6,138 nt of DNA from NCBI GenBank assembly GCA_013001485.1, contig JABDMN010000082.1, positions 1 to 6,138 of the forward strand. The letters are read 5' to 3'. The position numbers and the translations under genes are program-made. The notes beneath the pieces were generated by a model. It ran no database searches, was not told where the DNA came from, and worked only from the letters and a program-made list of their open reading frames with translations. This document shows, one piece after another, positions 1-5,639 of the stretch (position 1 is the stretch's first letter; every line of letters starts with the position of its first letter). The stretch comes from Acidimicrobiia bacterium. GTDB taxonomy: Bacteria > Actinomycetota > Acidimicrobiia > Spongiisociales > UBA5794.

Positions 1-62
1 TGGTCAGCATCACAAGCGTCGAGCTGCTTGGTGACACCGTCAAGATCATGGGGGATTGCTGA
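1..62 (+). CDS. ribD: C-terminal tail of RibD (riboflavin deaminase/reductase), partial
   Basis: An open frame enters from the left edge and ends at TGA 60-62. The 19 visible residues include VSITSVELLGDTVKIMG, which resembles the end of the RibD reductase domain, where a short strand with a 'V..LGDDV' pattern is usual. Only the tail is present, so the identification rests mainly on context: ribE, ribBA and ribH follow in the classical order and the RibD stop overlaps the ribE ATG by one base (TGATG). In the pathway RibD deaminates and then reduces the pyrimidine product of GTP cyclohydrolase II. No catalytic residue can be checked here. Another oxidoreductase or a stand-alone RibD reductase domain is possible but less likely. 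Confidence 0.7.
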   Translation, partial: VSITSVELLGDTVKIMGDC

Positions 63-655
63 TGTTCACCGGCATCGTTGAGGAGATGGCCTCGATCGTT
101 GCCATCGACAAAGGCGACGAGAGCGCCCGACTGTCGATCAAGGCCACGGGGGTGACCGAAGGCCTCGGCATCGGAGACTCGATTTCGGTGGCCGGGGCCT
201 GTCTGACCGTGACCGACTTGGAGGGTGATGCCTTCTCAGTCGATGTCATCTCGGAGACTCTGCGCCGAACTGCCCTGGGTAGCTACAGCACGGGTGATGG
301 GGTCAATGTCGAGCGGGCGATGCCTGCATCGGGCAGGTTCGACGGCCACATCGTTCAGGGCCATGTGGATGCCACGGGTTCGGTCGTCGGTGTCGACGAT
401 TCCCCCGGGCAGAGGACGTTGCGTGTCGAGGCTCCGGGCGAGCTGATGGCGTACATCGTCGAGAAGGGTTCCGTCACAGTCGATGGGGTCAGCCTCACTG
501 TGGCCGGCGTGGGCGAGTCCTGGTTCGAGGTGGCTCTCATCCCTCATACGCTCGAGGTCACGACCCTGGGACGCAACGAGGTCGGCGACAAGGTGAACCT
601 GGAGGCCGACATTCTTGCCAAGTACGTCGAACGGCTGGTGGGGAGGAACGTGTGA
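62..655 (+). CDS. ribE: Riboflavin synthase alpha chain
   Basis: This 197-residue protein catalyses the last step of riboflavin synthesis, the dismutation of two 6,7-dimethyl-8-ribityllumazine molecules. It has the two-fold lumazine-binding repeat of the family. The first repeat (about 1-96) contains MFTGIVEE at the N-terminus, CLTV around Cys47 and ISETLRRTALG. The second (about 97-190) contains GHIVQGHVDATG, TVDGVSLTV, and IPHTLEVTTLG followed by VNLEADILAKYVERL. Length is normal for the family. I chose ATG 62 because the family almost always begins MFTGI; a TTG at 56 would add two residues and lies inside the ribD end. It overlaps ribD by one base and ribBA by four. One small oddity is Ala44 in SVAGACLTV, where Asn is usual in my memory of the family. 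The symbol varies between species (ribE, ribC, ribB). Confidence 0.96.
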   Translation: MFTGIVEEMASIVAIDKGDESARLSIKATGVTEGLGIGDSISVAGACLTVTDLEGDAFSVDVISETLRRTALGSYSTGDGVNVERAMPASGRFDGHIVQGHVDATGSVVGVDDSPGQRTLRVEAPGELMAYIVEKGSVTVDGVSLTVAGVGESWFEVALIPHTLEVTTLGRNEVGDKVNLEADILAKYVERLVGRNV

Positions 656-1863
656 CCGTGAAGACGCCCGATGATCGGATCGAACAGGCGATCGCGGCGA
701 TCGCCAACGGGGAGTTCATCCTCGTGGTCGATGACGAAGCTCGTGAGAACGAGGGAGATCTCATCCTCGCTGCAGAGTCGGCAACGCCCGAGAAGCTGGC
801 CTTCATGGTCCGGCACACCAGCGGGCTGATCTGTACACCACTGCTCGGTGACCGCCTCGATGAGCTCGACCTGCCTTTGATGGTCGTCGACAACACAGAC
901 AGCAACAAGACAGCCTTCACGGTGTCCGTCGACTACACGCCGGATACGACAACCGGCATCTCCGCCGGAGATCGCGCTGCCACCATCGTCGGCCTCACGT
1001 CGCCCGATGCCCGTGCGGTGGACTTCACTCGACCCGGCCACGTCTTCCCTCTTCGGTACACCGATGGGGGAGTGCTGGTGCGCCCCGGGCACACTGAGGC
1101 TGCGATCGACCTTGCGAGGCTTGCGGGTCTCTACCCGGCCGGCGTGCTGTGCGAGGTGGTCAACGACGACGGCACGATGACTCGCGGTGACGACCTCTCC
1201 AACTTCGCTGAACGCCACGGCCTGCTGATCATCTCGATCGAGGAGCTCATCGAGTACCGCTGGAAGAACGAGGCACTGGTCGAGCGGAAGGTCGAAGCAC
1301 GGCTTCCCACGCGCCACGGCGATTTCACTGTCTACGGCTACCGATCCATGCTCGACGGAGCCGAACATGTGGCACTCATCCACGGCGACGTCGCCGGGCG
1401 AACCGGTGTTCCGGTGCGGCTCCATTCCGAGTGTCTCACCGGAGATGTGTTCGGATCCCGGCGTTGCGACTGCGGTGAGCAGCTCGACGCCGCCCTTGCC
1501 CACATCGCCTCGGAAGAAGCGGGCATCCTCATCTACAACAGATCACACGAGGGGCGCGGCATCGGACTCATGGCCAAGCTCGAGGCATACACCCTCCAGG
1601 ACGCCGGACGCGACACCGTCGAGGCGAACCTCGAGCTGGGCTTTGGTGCTGACGACCGCACCTACGGCGTGGAAGCGCAGATCCTGACTGACCTCAAGGT
1701 GGGCAGCGTCACCGTCCTCACCAACAACCCGGACAAGGTCGCGTCACTGGAACGCTTGGGAGTCACCGTCGAGGGCCGCCAGGCGCTGACAGTGCAACCG
1801 GGATCGGACAACGCCGCCTATCTCGAGACCAAGGTCTCCAAGCTGGGGCACTCGATCTCCTGA
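652..1863 (+). CDS. ribBA: Bifunctional RibBA: DHBP synthase / GTP cyclohydrolase II
   Basis: This 403-residue fusion makes both precursors of riboflavin. Residues about 1-205 form 3,4-dihydroxy-2-butanone 4-phosphate synthase, shown by DDEARENEGDLI (27-38), RHTSGLICTPL, TAFTVSVD, DFTRPGHVFPL and GHTEAAIDLARLAG (146-159). Residues about 206-403 form GTP cyclohydrolase II. It keeps the zinc cysteines C261, C272 and C274 in ECLTGDVFGSRRCDCG, the SHEGRGIGL loop, Tyr313, and Asp334/Arg336, which match the catalytic Tyr105, Asp126 and Arg128 of the E. coli enzyme. The LTNNPDK motif follows near 357. Both active sites therefore look intact. The start is GTG 652, overlapping the ribE stop (GTGA), with GGAGG at 642-646. 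A GTG at 658 is a weaker alternative, 11 nt from that site. Confidence 0.97.
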   Translation: MTVKTPDDRIEQAIAAIANGEFILVVDDEARENEGDLILAAESATPEKLAFMVRHTSGLICTPLLGDRLDELDLPLMVVDNTDSNKTAFTVSVDYTPDTTTGISAGDRAATIVGLTSPDARAVDFTRPGHVFPLRYTDGGVLVRPGHTEAAIDLARLAGLYPAGVLCEVVNDDGTMTRGDDLSNFAERHGLLIISIEELIEYRWKNEALVERKVEARLPTRHGDFTVYGYRSMLDGAEHVALIHGDVAGRTGVPVRLHSECLTGDVFGSRRCDCGEQLDAALAHIASEEAGILIYNRSHEGRGIGLMAKLEAYTLQDAGRDTVEANLELGFGADDRTYGVEAQILTDLKVGSVTVLTNNPDKVASLERLGVTVEGRQALTVQPGSDNAAYLETKVSKLGHSIS

Positions 1864-2333
1864 TGGGTCCTCGCGAGCTCACGGGTGATCTCGACGCCGC
1901 GGGGATGCACATCGGCATCGCAGTTGCCACGTTCCATGCTGAGATCAGCGATGGCTTGCTGGTGGGGGCACGCGATCTGGCCGAGTCGGCTGGAGCCGAT
2001 TCCGTCACGGTGGTGAAGGTTCCCGGGTCATTCGAGCTGCCCCTGGTGGCCTCGGGTCTGATCAAGGCAGGGTGCGATGCCGTAGTCGCTCTGGGAGCCG
2101 TCATTCGCGGCGACACCGATCACTACGACCACGTGGCCCATCGTGCCTCCGAGGGCCTCATGCGGGTGGCTCTCGACCTCGATGTGCCGGTCGCGTTTGG
2201 GATCCTGACCGCAGATGATCCTGAAGCCGCCCTCGTGCGGAGCCGTCCGGGCGACGGGAACAAGGGTGCCGAAGCTGCGGATGCGGCGATCCGAACCGCT
2301 CAGGTGCTCCAGGCGTTGCGGGCACCGCGTTGA
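1863..2333 (+). CDS. ribH: 6,7-dimethyl-8-ribityllumazine synthase
   Basis: This 156-residue enzyme condenses dihydroxybutanone phosphate with the ribitylamino-pyrimidine to give lumazine, the substrate of RibE. Family motifs are all present: IAVATFHAEIS (19-29) with the aromatic substrate-stacking position at Phe24, PGSFELP (54-60), ALGAVIRGDTDHYDHVA with the catalytic His87, FGILTADDPEAA, Arg126, and GNKGAEAA (132-139). His after the aromatic residue replaces the Asn of the usual FN motif, as I recall also in mycobacterial RibH (SSWHGKI). Starting at ATG 1863 keeps the LDAAGMHIGI segment that actinobacterial homologues have; a start at Met15 would cut it. The start overlaps the ribBA stop by one base (TGATG). 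The stop codon lies inside the -35 box of the next promoter. Confidence 0.96.
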   Translation: MGPRELTGDLDAAGMHIGIAVATFHAEISDGLLVGARDLAESAGADSVTVVKVPGSFELPLVASGLIKAGCDAVVALGAVIRGDTDHYDHVAHRASEGLMRVALDLDVPVAFGILTADDPEAALVRSRPGDGNKGAEAADAAIRTAQVLQALRAPR

Positions 2334-2357
2334 CAGCGCGATCGCTCCTCGTATACT
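2330..2357 (+). promoter_or_regulatory. Predicted primary-sigma promoter for infC-rpmI-rplT
   Basis: TTGACA at 2330-2335 and TATACT at 2352-2357 are separated by 16 nt. This is a perfect -35 box and a 5-of-6 match for the -10 box, unusually close to consensus for GC-rich DNA. The -35 box spans the ribH stop codon. The expected transcription start is near 2363-2366, giving an untranslated leader of about 140 nt before infC. A strong growth-linked promoter fits a ribosomal protein and IF3 operon. No terminator with a T-run is seen between ribH and this promoter, so read-through from the rib operon may add to expression. Confidence 0.8.
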
Positions 2358-2363
2358 CCCGGC

Positions 2364-2506
2364 TCACACAAGCGGAAGCGCTGCTTCCCACCCGACCGCC
2401 CGAGGGCGCGTTGAGGTCGATGTTCAATTGAGGACGTCATGGAGCAGCACCGCGCGTGCTGCTCTTCTCGTTGGAGAGCACAGAATGACGGAACGGAGGT
2501 GTTGTC
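2364..2506 (+). promoter_or_regulatory. Structured 5' leader of infC, candidate cis-regulatory RNA
   Basis: The stretch between the predicted transcription start and infC can form several hairpins. GGAAGC/GCTTCC pairs 2374-2379 with 2383-2388. CGACC/GGTCG pairs 2393-2397 with 2415-2419 and encloses a small GCC/GGC stem. CGTCAT 2435-2440 pairs perfectly with ATGACG 2485-2490 and encloses a 9-bp stem, 2442-2450 with 2456-2464, plus TCTC/GAGA, 2466-2469 with 2474-2477. Together these make a compact three-way junction. A competing stem pairs 2456-2464 with 2474-2481 (8 bp, one bulged G at 2461) and cannot coexist with the 9-bp stem. The infC Shine-Dalgarno starts five bases after the junction. 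IF3 and L20 operons are regulated through their leaders in other bacteria. I do not recognise this fold as a known family, and the pairings were found by eye. Confidence 0.5.
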
Positions 2507-2528
2507 ATCGCAAATGAACCGAGGGTGA
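2439..2528 (+). CDS. Possible 29-residue upstream ORF (leader peptide) overlapping infC start
   Basis: ATG 2439 is preceded by TTGAGG (2428-2433), leaving a 5-nt gap, and opens a frame ending at TGA 2526-2528. The peptide starts MEQHRACCSSRW and contains adjacent Cys codons (TGC TGC at 2457-2462) that lie in the 3' arm of the 9-bp leader stem. Its frame runs through the infC Shine-Dalgarno and the ATC start at 2507, and stops on the GTG at 2525 (GTGA). Translating ribosomes would open the leader stems and could block or couple infC initiation. No protein family is recognisable. It may be a chance frame: the only support is the ribosome-binding site, the length and the position. Confidence 0.3.
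   Translation: MEQHRACCSSRWRAQNDGTEVLSSQMNRG
2495..2509 (+). promoter_or_regulatory. infC Shine-Dalgarno and ATC start codon
   Basis: GGAGG (2495-2499, extending to GGAGGTG) is followed after 7 nt by ATC 2507-2509. This is ideal spacing for a start at that codon. By contrast it lies 25 nt from the GTG at 2525, which has only an AGG abutting it. An in-frame stop, TGA 2486-2488, limits how far upstream the gene can start, and no ATG, GTG or TTG occurs in frame between that stop and 2525. Confidence 0.75.
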
Positions 2529-3100
2529 ACGACCGGATTCGTGTACGCGAAGTCCGGCTCGTGGATCCGGCCGGGGGACAAGTCGGCATCAAGAGCATTG
2601 AAGAGGCGCGGTGGTTGGCTGACCAGCTCGGTCTCGACCTCGTAGAGGTAGCCCCCGATGCACGTCCTCCGGTGGTCAGGATGATGGACTACGGCAAGTT
2701 CAAGTACGAACAGTCGGTTCGCGCCAGGGAGTCTCGCAAGAAGCAGACCAAGACCGTCATCAAGGAAGTCCAGCTCCGGCCGAAGATCGGAACGGCGGAC
2801 TTCGAGGTGAAGAGGCGTCGCGCCGAGCGATTCCTTCGTCACGGCGACAAGGTCAAGGTGACGATGAGGTTCCGTGGCAGGGAAGTGACCCATCCCGAGT
2901 TGGGGATGGACCTGCTCCAGCAGATGTCCCGGGAGGTCGATCCGTGGGGAGCCGTCGAACAGGCACCACGCCTCGACGGCCGCCAGATGACCATGGTGCT
3001 GGCTCCGACCCGGTTCGCCCTCGACCACAGAGATGATCCGACCGTCGATGACGAGGATGCCGTCACGCCAAGCGTTGACAACGACGACAGCGAAGAGTGA
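2507..3100 (+). CDS. infC: Translation initiation factor IF-3
   Basis: IF3 binds the 30S subunit, keeps it apart from 50S, and checks start codons and initiator tRNA. From ATC 2507 the protein has 197 residues. The N-domain begins ANEPRVNDRIRVREVRLVD and contains LDLVEVAPDARPPV and MDYGKFKYE (60-68), followed by the basic linker ESRKKQ. The C-domain has VIKEVQLRPKI, DKVKVTMRFRGRE, HPELG and DGRQMTMVLAP. The last ~28 residues are an acidic tail (many Asp and Glu) beyond the folded core. I prefer ATC because EPRVNDRIR lines up with the EPRINxxIR start of the family and because of the Shine-Dalgarno spacing; a GTG at 2525 would give 191 residues and lose that motif. Val57 stands where Cys is common (PPVCRIMDYGK). 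Non-AUG infC starts are well known (AUU in E. coli) and underlie autoregulation. Confidence 0.96.
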   Translation: MANEPRVNDRIRVREVRLVDPAGGQVGIKSIEEARWLADQLGLDLVEVAPDARPPVVRMMDYGKFKYEQSVRARESRKKQTKTVIKEVQLRPKIGTADFEVKRRRAERFLRHGDKVKVTMRFRGREVTHPELGMDLLQQMSREVDPWGAVEQAPRLDGRQMTMVLAPTRFALDHRDDPTVDDEDAVTPSVDNDDSEE

Positions 3101-3119
3101 AGAGACCAGGAGACCGGCC

Positions 3120-3314
3120 ATGCCGAAGATGAAGACTCACAAGGGCGCCGCCAAGCGTATGAAGGTGACGGGTCGCGGCAAGATCCGCCACCGTAAGGCG
3201 TGGCGTGGTCACAACCGCCACAAGAAGAACGCGCGCCGCTGGCGCCGGGTCGACGGCGACAACACGTTGACCGGCAAGGACGCCCGCAACGCCCGCCGCA
3301 TGCTGGGCCGCTGA
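3120..3314 (+). CDS. rpmI: 50S ribosomal protein L35
   Basis: This 64-residue, very basic protein belongs to the large ribosomal subunit. It begins [20 protein letters not shown], the highly conserved L35 start, and ends RNARRMLGR, with normal length. The ATG at 3120 has AGGAG at 3108-3112, a 7-nt gap. An open frame extends upstream into infC from 3033, but both the family start and the Shine-Dalgarno point to 3120. The gene lies 19 nt after infC and 10 nt before rplT, the standard infC-rpmI-rplT order. The middle part ([17 protein letters not shown]) differs from the usual KAGxxHLLxKKSxxxxR pattern but keeps its charge. Confidence 0.97.
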   Translation: MPKMKTHKGAAKRMKVTGRGKIRHRKAWRGHNRHKKNARRWRRVDGDNTLTGKDARNARRMLGR

Positions 3315-3324
3315 GGAGGACGCC

Positions 3325-3684
3325 ATGGCACGAGTAAAGAGGGCTGTCCACGCCCAGAAGAAGCGCAAGAAGGTTCTCGACCGCGCCTCCGGCGCAACCG
3401 GAGCTAGAAGCCGTCGGTATCGGGCGGCTCGCGAGCAGGTCATGAACTCGATGCAGTACGCCTATCGCGACAGGCGTGCACGCAAGGGCGAGTTCCGTCG
3501 CCTCTGGATTTCCAGGATCAACGCCGCAGCTCGCGTCCACGGCATGTCGTACTCCCGGTTCATGGCCGGTCTGAAGGCCGCTGAGATCGATGTCGACCGC
3601 AAGATGCTCGCGGACATGGCCGTCAATGACCCCGGCGCATTCGAAGCCCTCGTCAAGATGGCTGAGGACGCCAACGCCGCTTGA
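3325..3684 (+). CDS. rplT: 50S ribosomal protein L20
   Basis: L20 is an early-assembly protein of the large subunit that binds 23S rRNA; in some bacteria it also represses its own operon. The 119 residues carry the long basic N-terminal arm ([18 protein letters not shown]), [40 protein letters not shown] and the globular end [23 protein letters not shown]. The ATG is 5 nt after AGGAGG (3314-3319), which overlaps the rpmI stop. Residues 22-27, SGATGA, stand where KGYRGA or SGYYG-type sequences are usual, so the conserved aromatic/basic pair is replaced by Ala-Thr. Otherwise the protein is typical. Confidence 0.97.
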   Translation: MARVKRAVHAQKKRKKVLDRASGATGARSRRYRAAREQVMNSMQYAYRDRRARKGEFRRLWISRINAAARVHGMSYSRFMAGLKAAEIDVDRKMLADMAVNDPGAFEALVKMAEDANAA

Positions 3685-4367
3685 GCGCCATCACAAGCCC
3701 GCGCAACCCGCGGGTCGTGGAAGCAGCCAAGCTCCACGAAGCGAAGCACCGCCGGCGCCAGGGCCGGACGCTCGTCGAAGGACCCGGGGCCCTCGAGGTG
3801 GCCATGGAGTCCGGAGCCGACGTCATCGAGGTGTTTTCGCTGGGCGAAGCACCCGGTGCCACCCAGGTCGACCGATCCGTGCTCGCTCGACTCTCCGGCA
3901 CAGAGACCCCGCGTGGGCCGATCGCGATTGTGGCCATCCCAACCGATGACGATCCGCGACCAGCGGACTCGGTCGTCCTCTGGGAGATCTCCGACCCGGG
4001 CAACGTCGGTGCTCTGATCCGCACAGCAGCGTTCCTGGGCTTCGACGTCGTTGCCCATGGTGGCGCCGACATCTGGTCGCCAAAGGCGATCCGTTCAGCA
4101 GCCGGCGCCCAGTTCGCGGTCCACGTCTCACGTGTCGACTCAATCGAGGATCTTCCGGCGGAATCGACTGTTGCAGCAGTTGTTGACGGTGGCTCGGCAC
4201 CTGGCCCCGTTCCCCGGCCCGTCGCCATCCTGCTTGGGAACGAAGCTGCCGGCCTCCCCGAAGCGGTCGCCACGGCAGCGACTCATCGGGTGACGATCCC
4301 GGGTCAGTTCGAGAGCCTCAATGTGGCTGTGGCCGGGTCGCTCCTGATGGACCGGCTGCTACGGTGA
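3681..4367 (+). CDS. SpoU/TrmH-family RNA 2'-O-methyltransferase
   Basis: This 228-residue SPOUT enzyme is predicted to move a methyl group from S-adenosylmethionine to a ribose 2'-OH in rRNA or tRNA. The N-terminal part (about 1-80) resembles the small substrate-binding domain ([29 protein letters not shown]). The three SPOUT motifs are intact: [18 protein letters not shown] (105-122), with Asn108 and Arg114; [10 protein letters not shown] (184-193); and [22 protein letters not shown] (206-227), which forms the trefoil-knot cofactor site. The start is TTG 3681, overlapping the rplT stop (TTGA), with only GAGGA at 3664-3668 as a distant ribosome site, so coupling to rplT is likely. The position after rplT suggests rRNA as target, but TrmH, RlmB and TsnR types cannot be separated by eye. 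I therefore give no symbol. Confidence 0.92.
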   Translation: MSAITSPRNPRVVEAAKLHEAKHRRRQGRTLVEGPGALEVAMESGADVIEVFSLGEAPGATQVDRSVLARLSGTETPRGPIAIVAIPTDDDPRPADSVVLWEISDPGNVGALIRTAAFLGFDVVAHGGADIWSPKAIRSAAGAQFAVHVSRVDSIEDLPAESTVAAVVDGGSAPGPVPRPVAILLGNEAAGLPEAVATAATHRVTIPGQFESLNVAVAGSLLMDRLLR

Positions 4368-4401
4368 CGGTGTGAACACGAACCGACCTGCTCAGACGTT
4401 T

Positions 4402-4421
4402 ACCGGCGCATAGGCGCCGGT
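4402..4421 (+). repeat. Perfect inverted repeat / hairpin in the pheS leader
   Basis: ACCGGCGC (4402-4409) and GCGCCGGT (4414-4421) form an 8-bp perfect stem with an ATAG loop. No T-run follows, so it is not a typical terminator by itself. A second pairing, ACCGACC 4382-4388 with GGTCGGT 4419-4425, shares bases 4419-4421 with it. The stem could be extended by four outer pairs (4382-4385 with 4422-4425) or partly replaced by this alternative. It may be an RNA element or a protein-binding palindrome. Confidence 0.5.
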
Positions 4422-4440
4422 CGGTCTAGCTCGTCACAAC

Positions 4441-4468
4441 CGCCCGGAGCCACCGGCTTCGGGCGTTT
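4441..4468 (+). terminator. Terminator-like hairpin between the methyltransferase gene and pheS
   Basis: Bases 4441-4451 pair with 4455-4465 as an 11-bp GC-rich stem with one G-T wobble and a 3-nt loop (ACC). TTT follows at 4466-4468, then CC. The T-run is short, so termination would probably be partial. It may end the infC-rpmI-rplT transcript or act as an attenuator in the pheST leader. It lies 31 nt ahead of the pheS ATG. The 132-nt gap 4368-4499 holds this hairpin, the one at 4402-4421 and the pheS ribosome site. I see no convincing promoter in it, although pheST may have one. Confidence 0.55.
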
Positions 4469-4499
4469 CCGCGTTCCGAGCCGGGGAGAGGAGCCTCAC

Positions 4500-5639
4500 A
4501 TGAACACCCCGGAGGGAAGCAATACCCCGTCTAGCCTTACGGACTCGATGGTCGACGCCTCCGCACTCTCGTCACTCGTCGCCGACGCCGGCCGGCAGAT
4601 CGACGGTGCCGCGACTGTCGACGACCTCTCAGCCGTCGAAGCCGGGCTGATAGGCAAGGACTCGGCGATCGTCACCGCGCGACGCGGGCTCAAGGATCTT
4701 CCGGACGAGGAGCGTCGCGACGCCGGGCGAGCCATCAACGACGCTGCTCAGGAGATCAACGCGCAGATCGCCGCCCGTCGATCGACCCTGGAAGCGGCGG
4801 AAGAGGCTGCTCGGCTCTCGGAAGACCGGGTGGACGTCACGCTCCCCGCACGCATTCCGCCGAGAGGCTCGCACCACCTGGTGTCAGAGGTCATCGACGA
4901 AATCATCGACATCTTCGCCTCGATCGGATACACGGTGGCGAGAGGACCCGAGGCGGAAACCGACTACTACAACTTCACCGCTCTCAACATCCCCGAGACC
5001 CACCCTGCCCGGCTGGAGACCGACACCCTCTATCTCGACTATCGGGGCATCGGGGAGGAGCGCGCCGCTGCCGATGAGCGGTATCCGCTGACTCACGCTC
5101 CCAACGAAGTGCTGCTGCGAACCCACACCTCTCCCATGCAGGCGCGCTTCATGGAGGTCAATGACCCACCGGTGCACATCGTCGTGCCAGGCCGTGTCTT
5201 CCGAAACGAGGCGCTCGACCCCACGCACTCGCCGGTCTTCCACCAGGTCGAAGGGCTTGCGGTCGACGAGGGGGTCACGTTCGCTGACCTCAAGGGAACG
5301 CTGGCCTACTTCGCCCGTCAGTTCTTCGGGCCGAAGCAGCAGGTGCGGTTCCTGCCGAACCACTTCCCGTTCACCGAGCCGTCGGCGGAAATGCACGTGA
5401 GTTGCTTCGCGTGTGACGGGTCGGGGTGCCGGATATGCAGTAAGACCGGCTGGATCGAGTTGCTCGGCTGCGGCATGGTCCACCCTGCCGTCTTCGAGCA
5501 CGTCGGCTACGACCCTTCGCAGGTCACCGGGTTCGCATTCGGGATGGGAGCAGACCGGATGGCCATGGTTCGCCACGGCATCACCGACCTGCGCCACTTC
5601 TTCGAAGGAGACCTTCGCGTCTTGAGGCAGTTCTCATGA
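4500..5639 (+). CDS. pheS: Phenylalanine--tRNA ligase alpha subunit
   Basis: PheS is the catalytic subunit of the (alpha-beta)2 class II synthetase that charges tRNA-Phe. The 379 residues begin with a non-conserved stretch (about 1-35). A helical coiled-coil arm for tRNA follows (about 38-108; GLKDLPDEERRDAGRAIN), then the catalytic domain. The class II motifs are present: motif 1 around NIPETHPAR (163-171), motif 2 GRVFRNEALDPTHSPVFHQVEGL (231-253) and motif 3 GFAFGMGADRMAMVRHG (344-360). Ala346 occupies the phenylalanine-pocket position of E. coli Ala294. Four cysteines (302, 305, 310, 313) form a CxxC-x4-CxxC knuckle before GWIELLGCGMVHP, a variant found in other bacteria. ATG 4500 has AGGAG (4489-4493) 6 nt upstream. 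At 379 residues it is somewhat longer than the usual 330-350. It overlaps pheT by four bases (ATGA). Confidence 0.97.
   Translation: MNTPEGSNTPSSLTDSMVDASALSSLVADAGRQIDGAATVDDLSAVEAGLIGKDSAIVTARRGLKDLPDEERRDAGRAINDAAQEINAQIAARRSTLEAAEEAARLSEDRVDVTLPARIPPRGSHHLVSEVIDEIIDIFASIGYTVARGPEAETDYYNFTALNIPETHPARLETDTLYLDYRGIGEERAAADERYPLTHAPNEVLLRTHTSPMQARFMEVNDPPVHIVVPGRVFRNEALDPTHSPVFHQVEGLAVDEGVTFADLKGTLAYFARQFFGPKQQVRFLPNHFPFTEPSAEMHVSCFACDGSGCRICSKTGWIELLGCGMVHPAVFEHVGYDPSQVTGFAFGMGADRMAMVRHGITDLRHFFEGDLRVLRQFS

Noticed and set aside
544..1503. A 319-codon open frame on the minus strand opposite ribBA
   Set aside because: It lies wholly antisense to a clear RibBA with intact active-site motifs. 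Its translation has no recognisable domain, and long antisense frames are expected in GC-rich coding DNA.
2411..2433. Direct repeat TTGAGG (2411-2416 and 2428-2433)
   Set aside because: Two 6-nt copies are too short to mean much. The second is better explained as the ribosome site of the possible upstream ORF.
2334..2506. FMN riboswitch or rib-operon terminator between ribH and infC
   Set aside because: None of the conserved FMN-element segments is recognisable, and an FMN element would be expected upstream of ribD, outside this window. No hairpin here is followed by a T-run.
2485..2517. A 10-codon frame MTERRCCHRK after GGAG at 2473
   Set aside because: The site is weaker and the frame shorter than the 2439 frame. 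Its ATG is buried in the predicted closing helix. I keep the longer upstream ORF as the better candidate.
2300..3121. A 273-codon open frame on the minus strand opposite infC and its leader
   Set aside because: It mirrors the IF3 reading frame, crosses the promoter and leader, and shows no family motif. The + strand explains the region fully.
4372..4413. GTG-started 13-codon frame ahead of pheS as a phenylalanine leader peptide
   Set aside because: It has a single Phe codon and no clear Shine-Dalgarno. A classical pheST attenuator peptide has several Phe codons.
4368..4499. T-box riboswitch ahead of pheS
   Set aside because: The conserved AGGGTGGNACCGCG-type T-box sequence is not present, and the gap is too short for a full stem I plus antiterminator.
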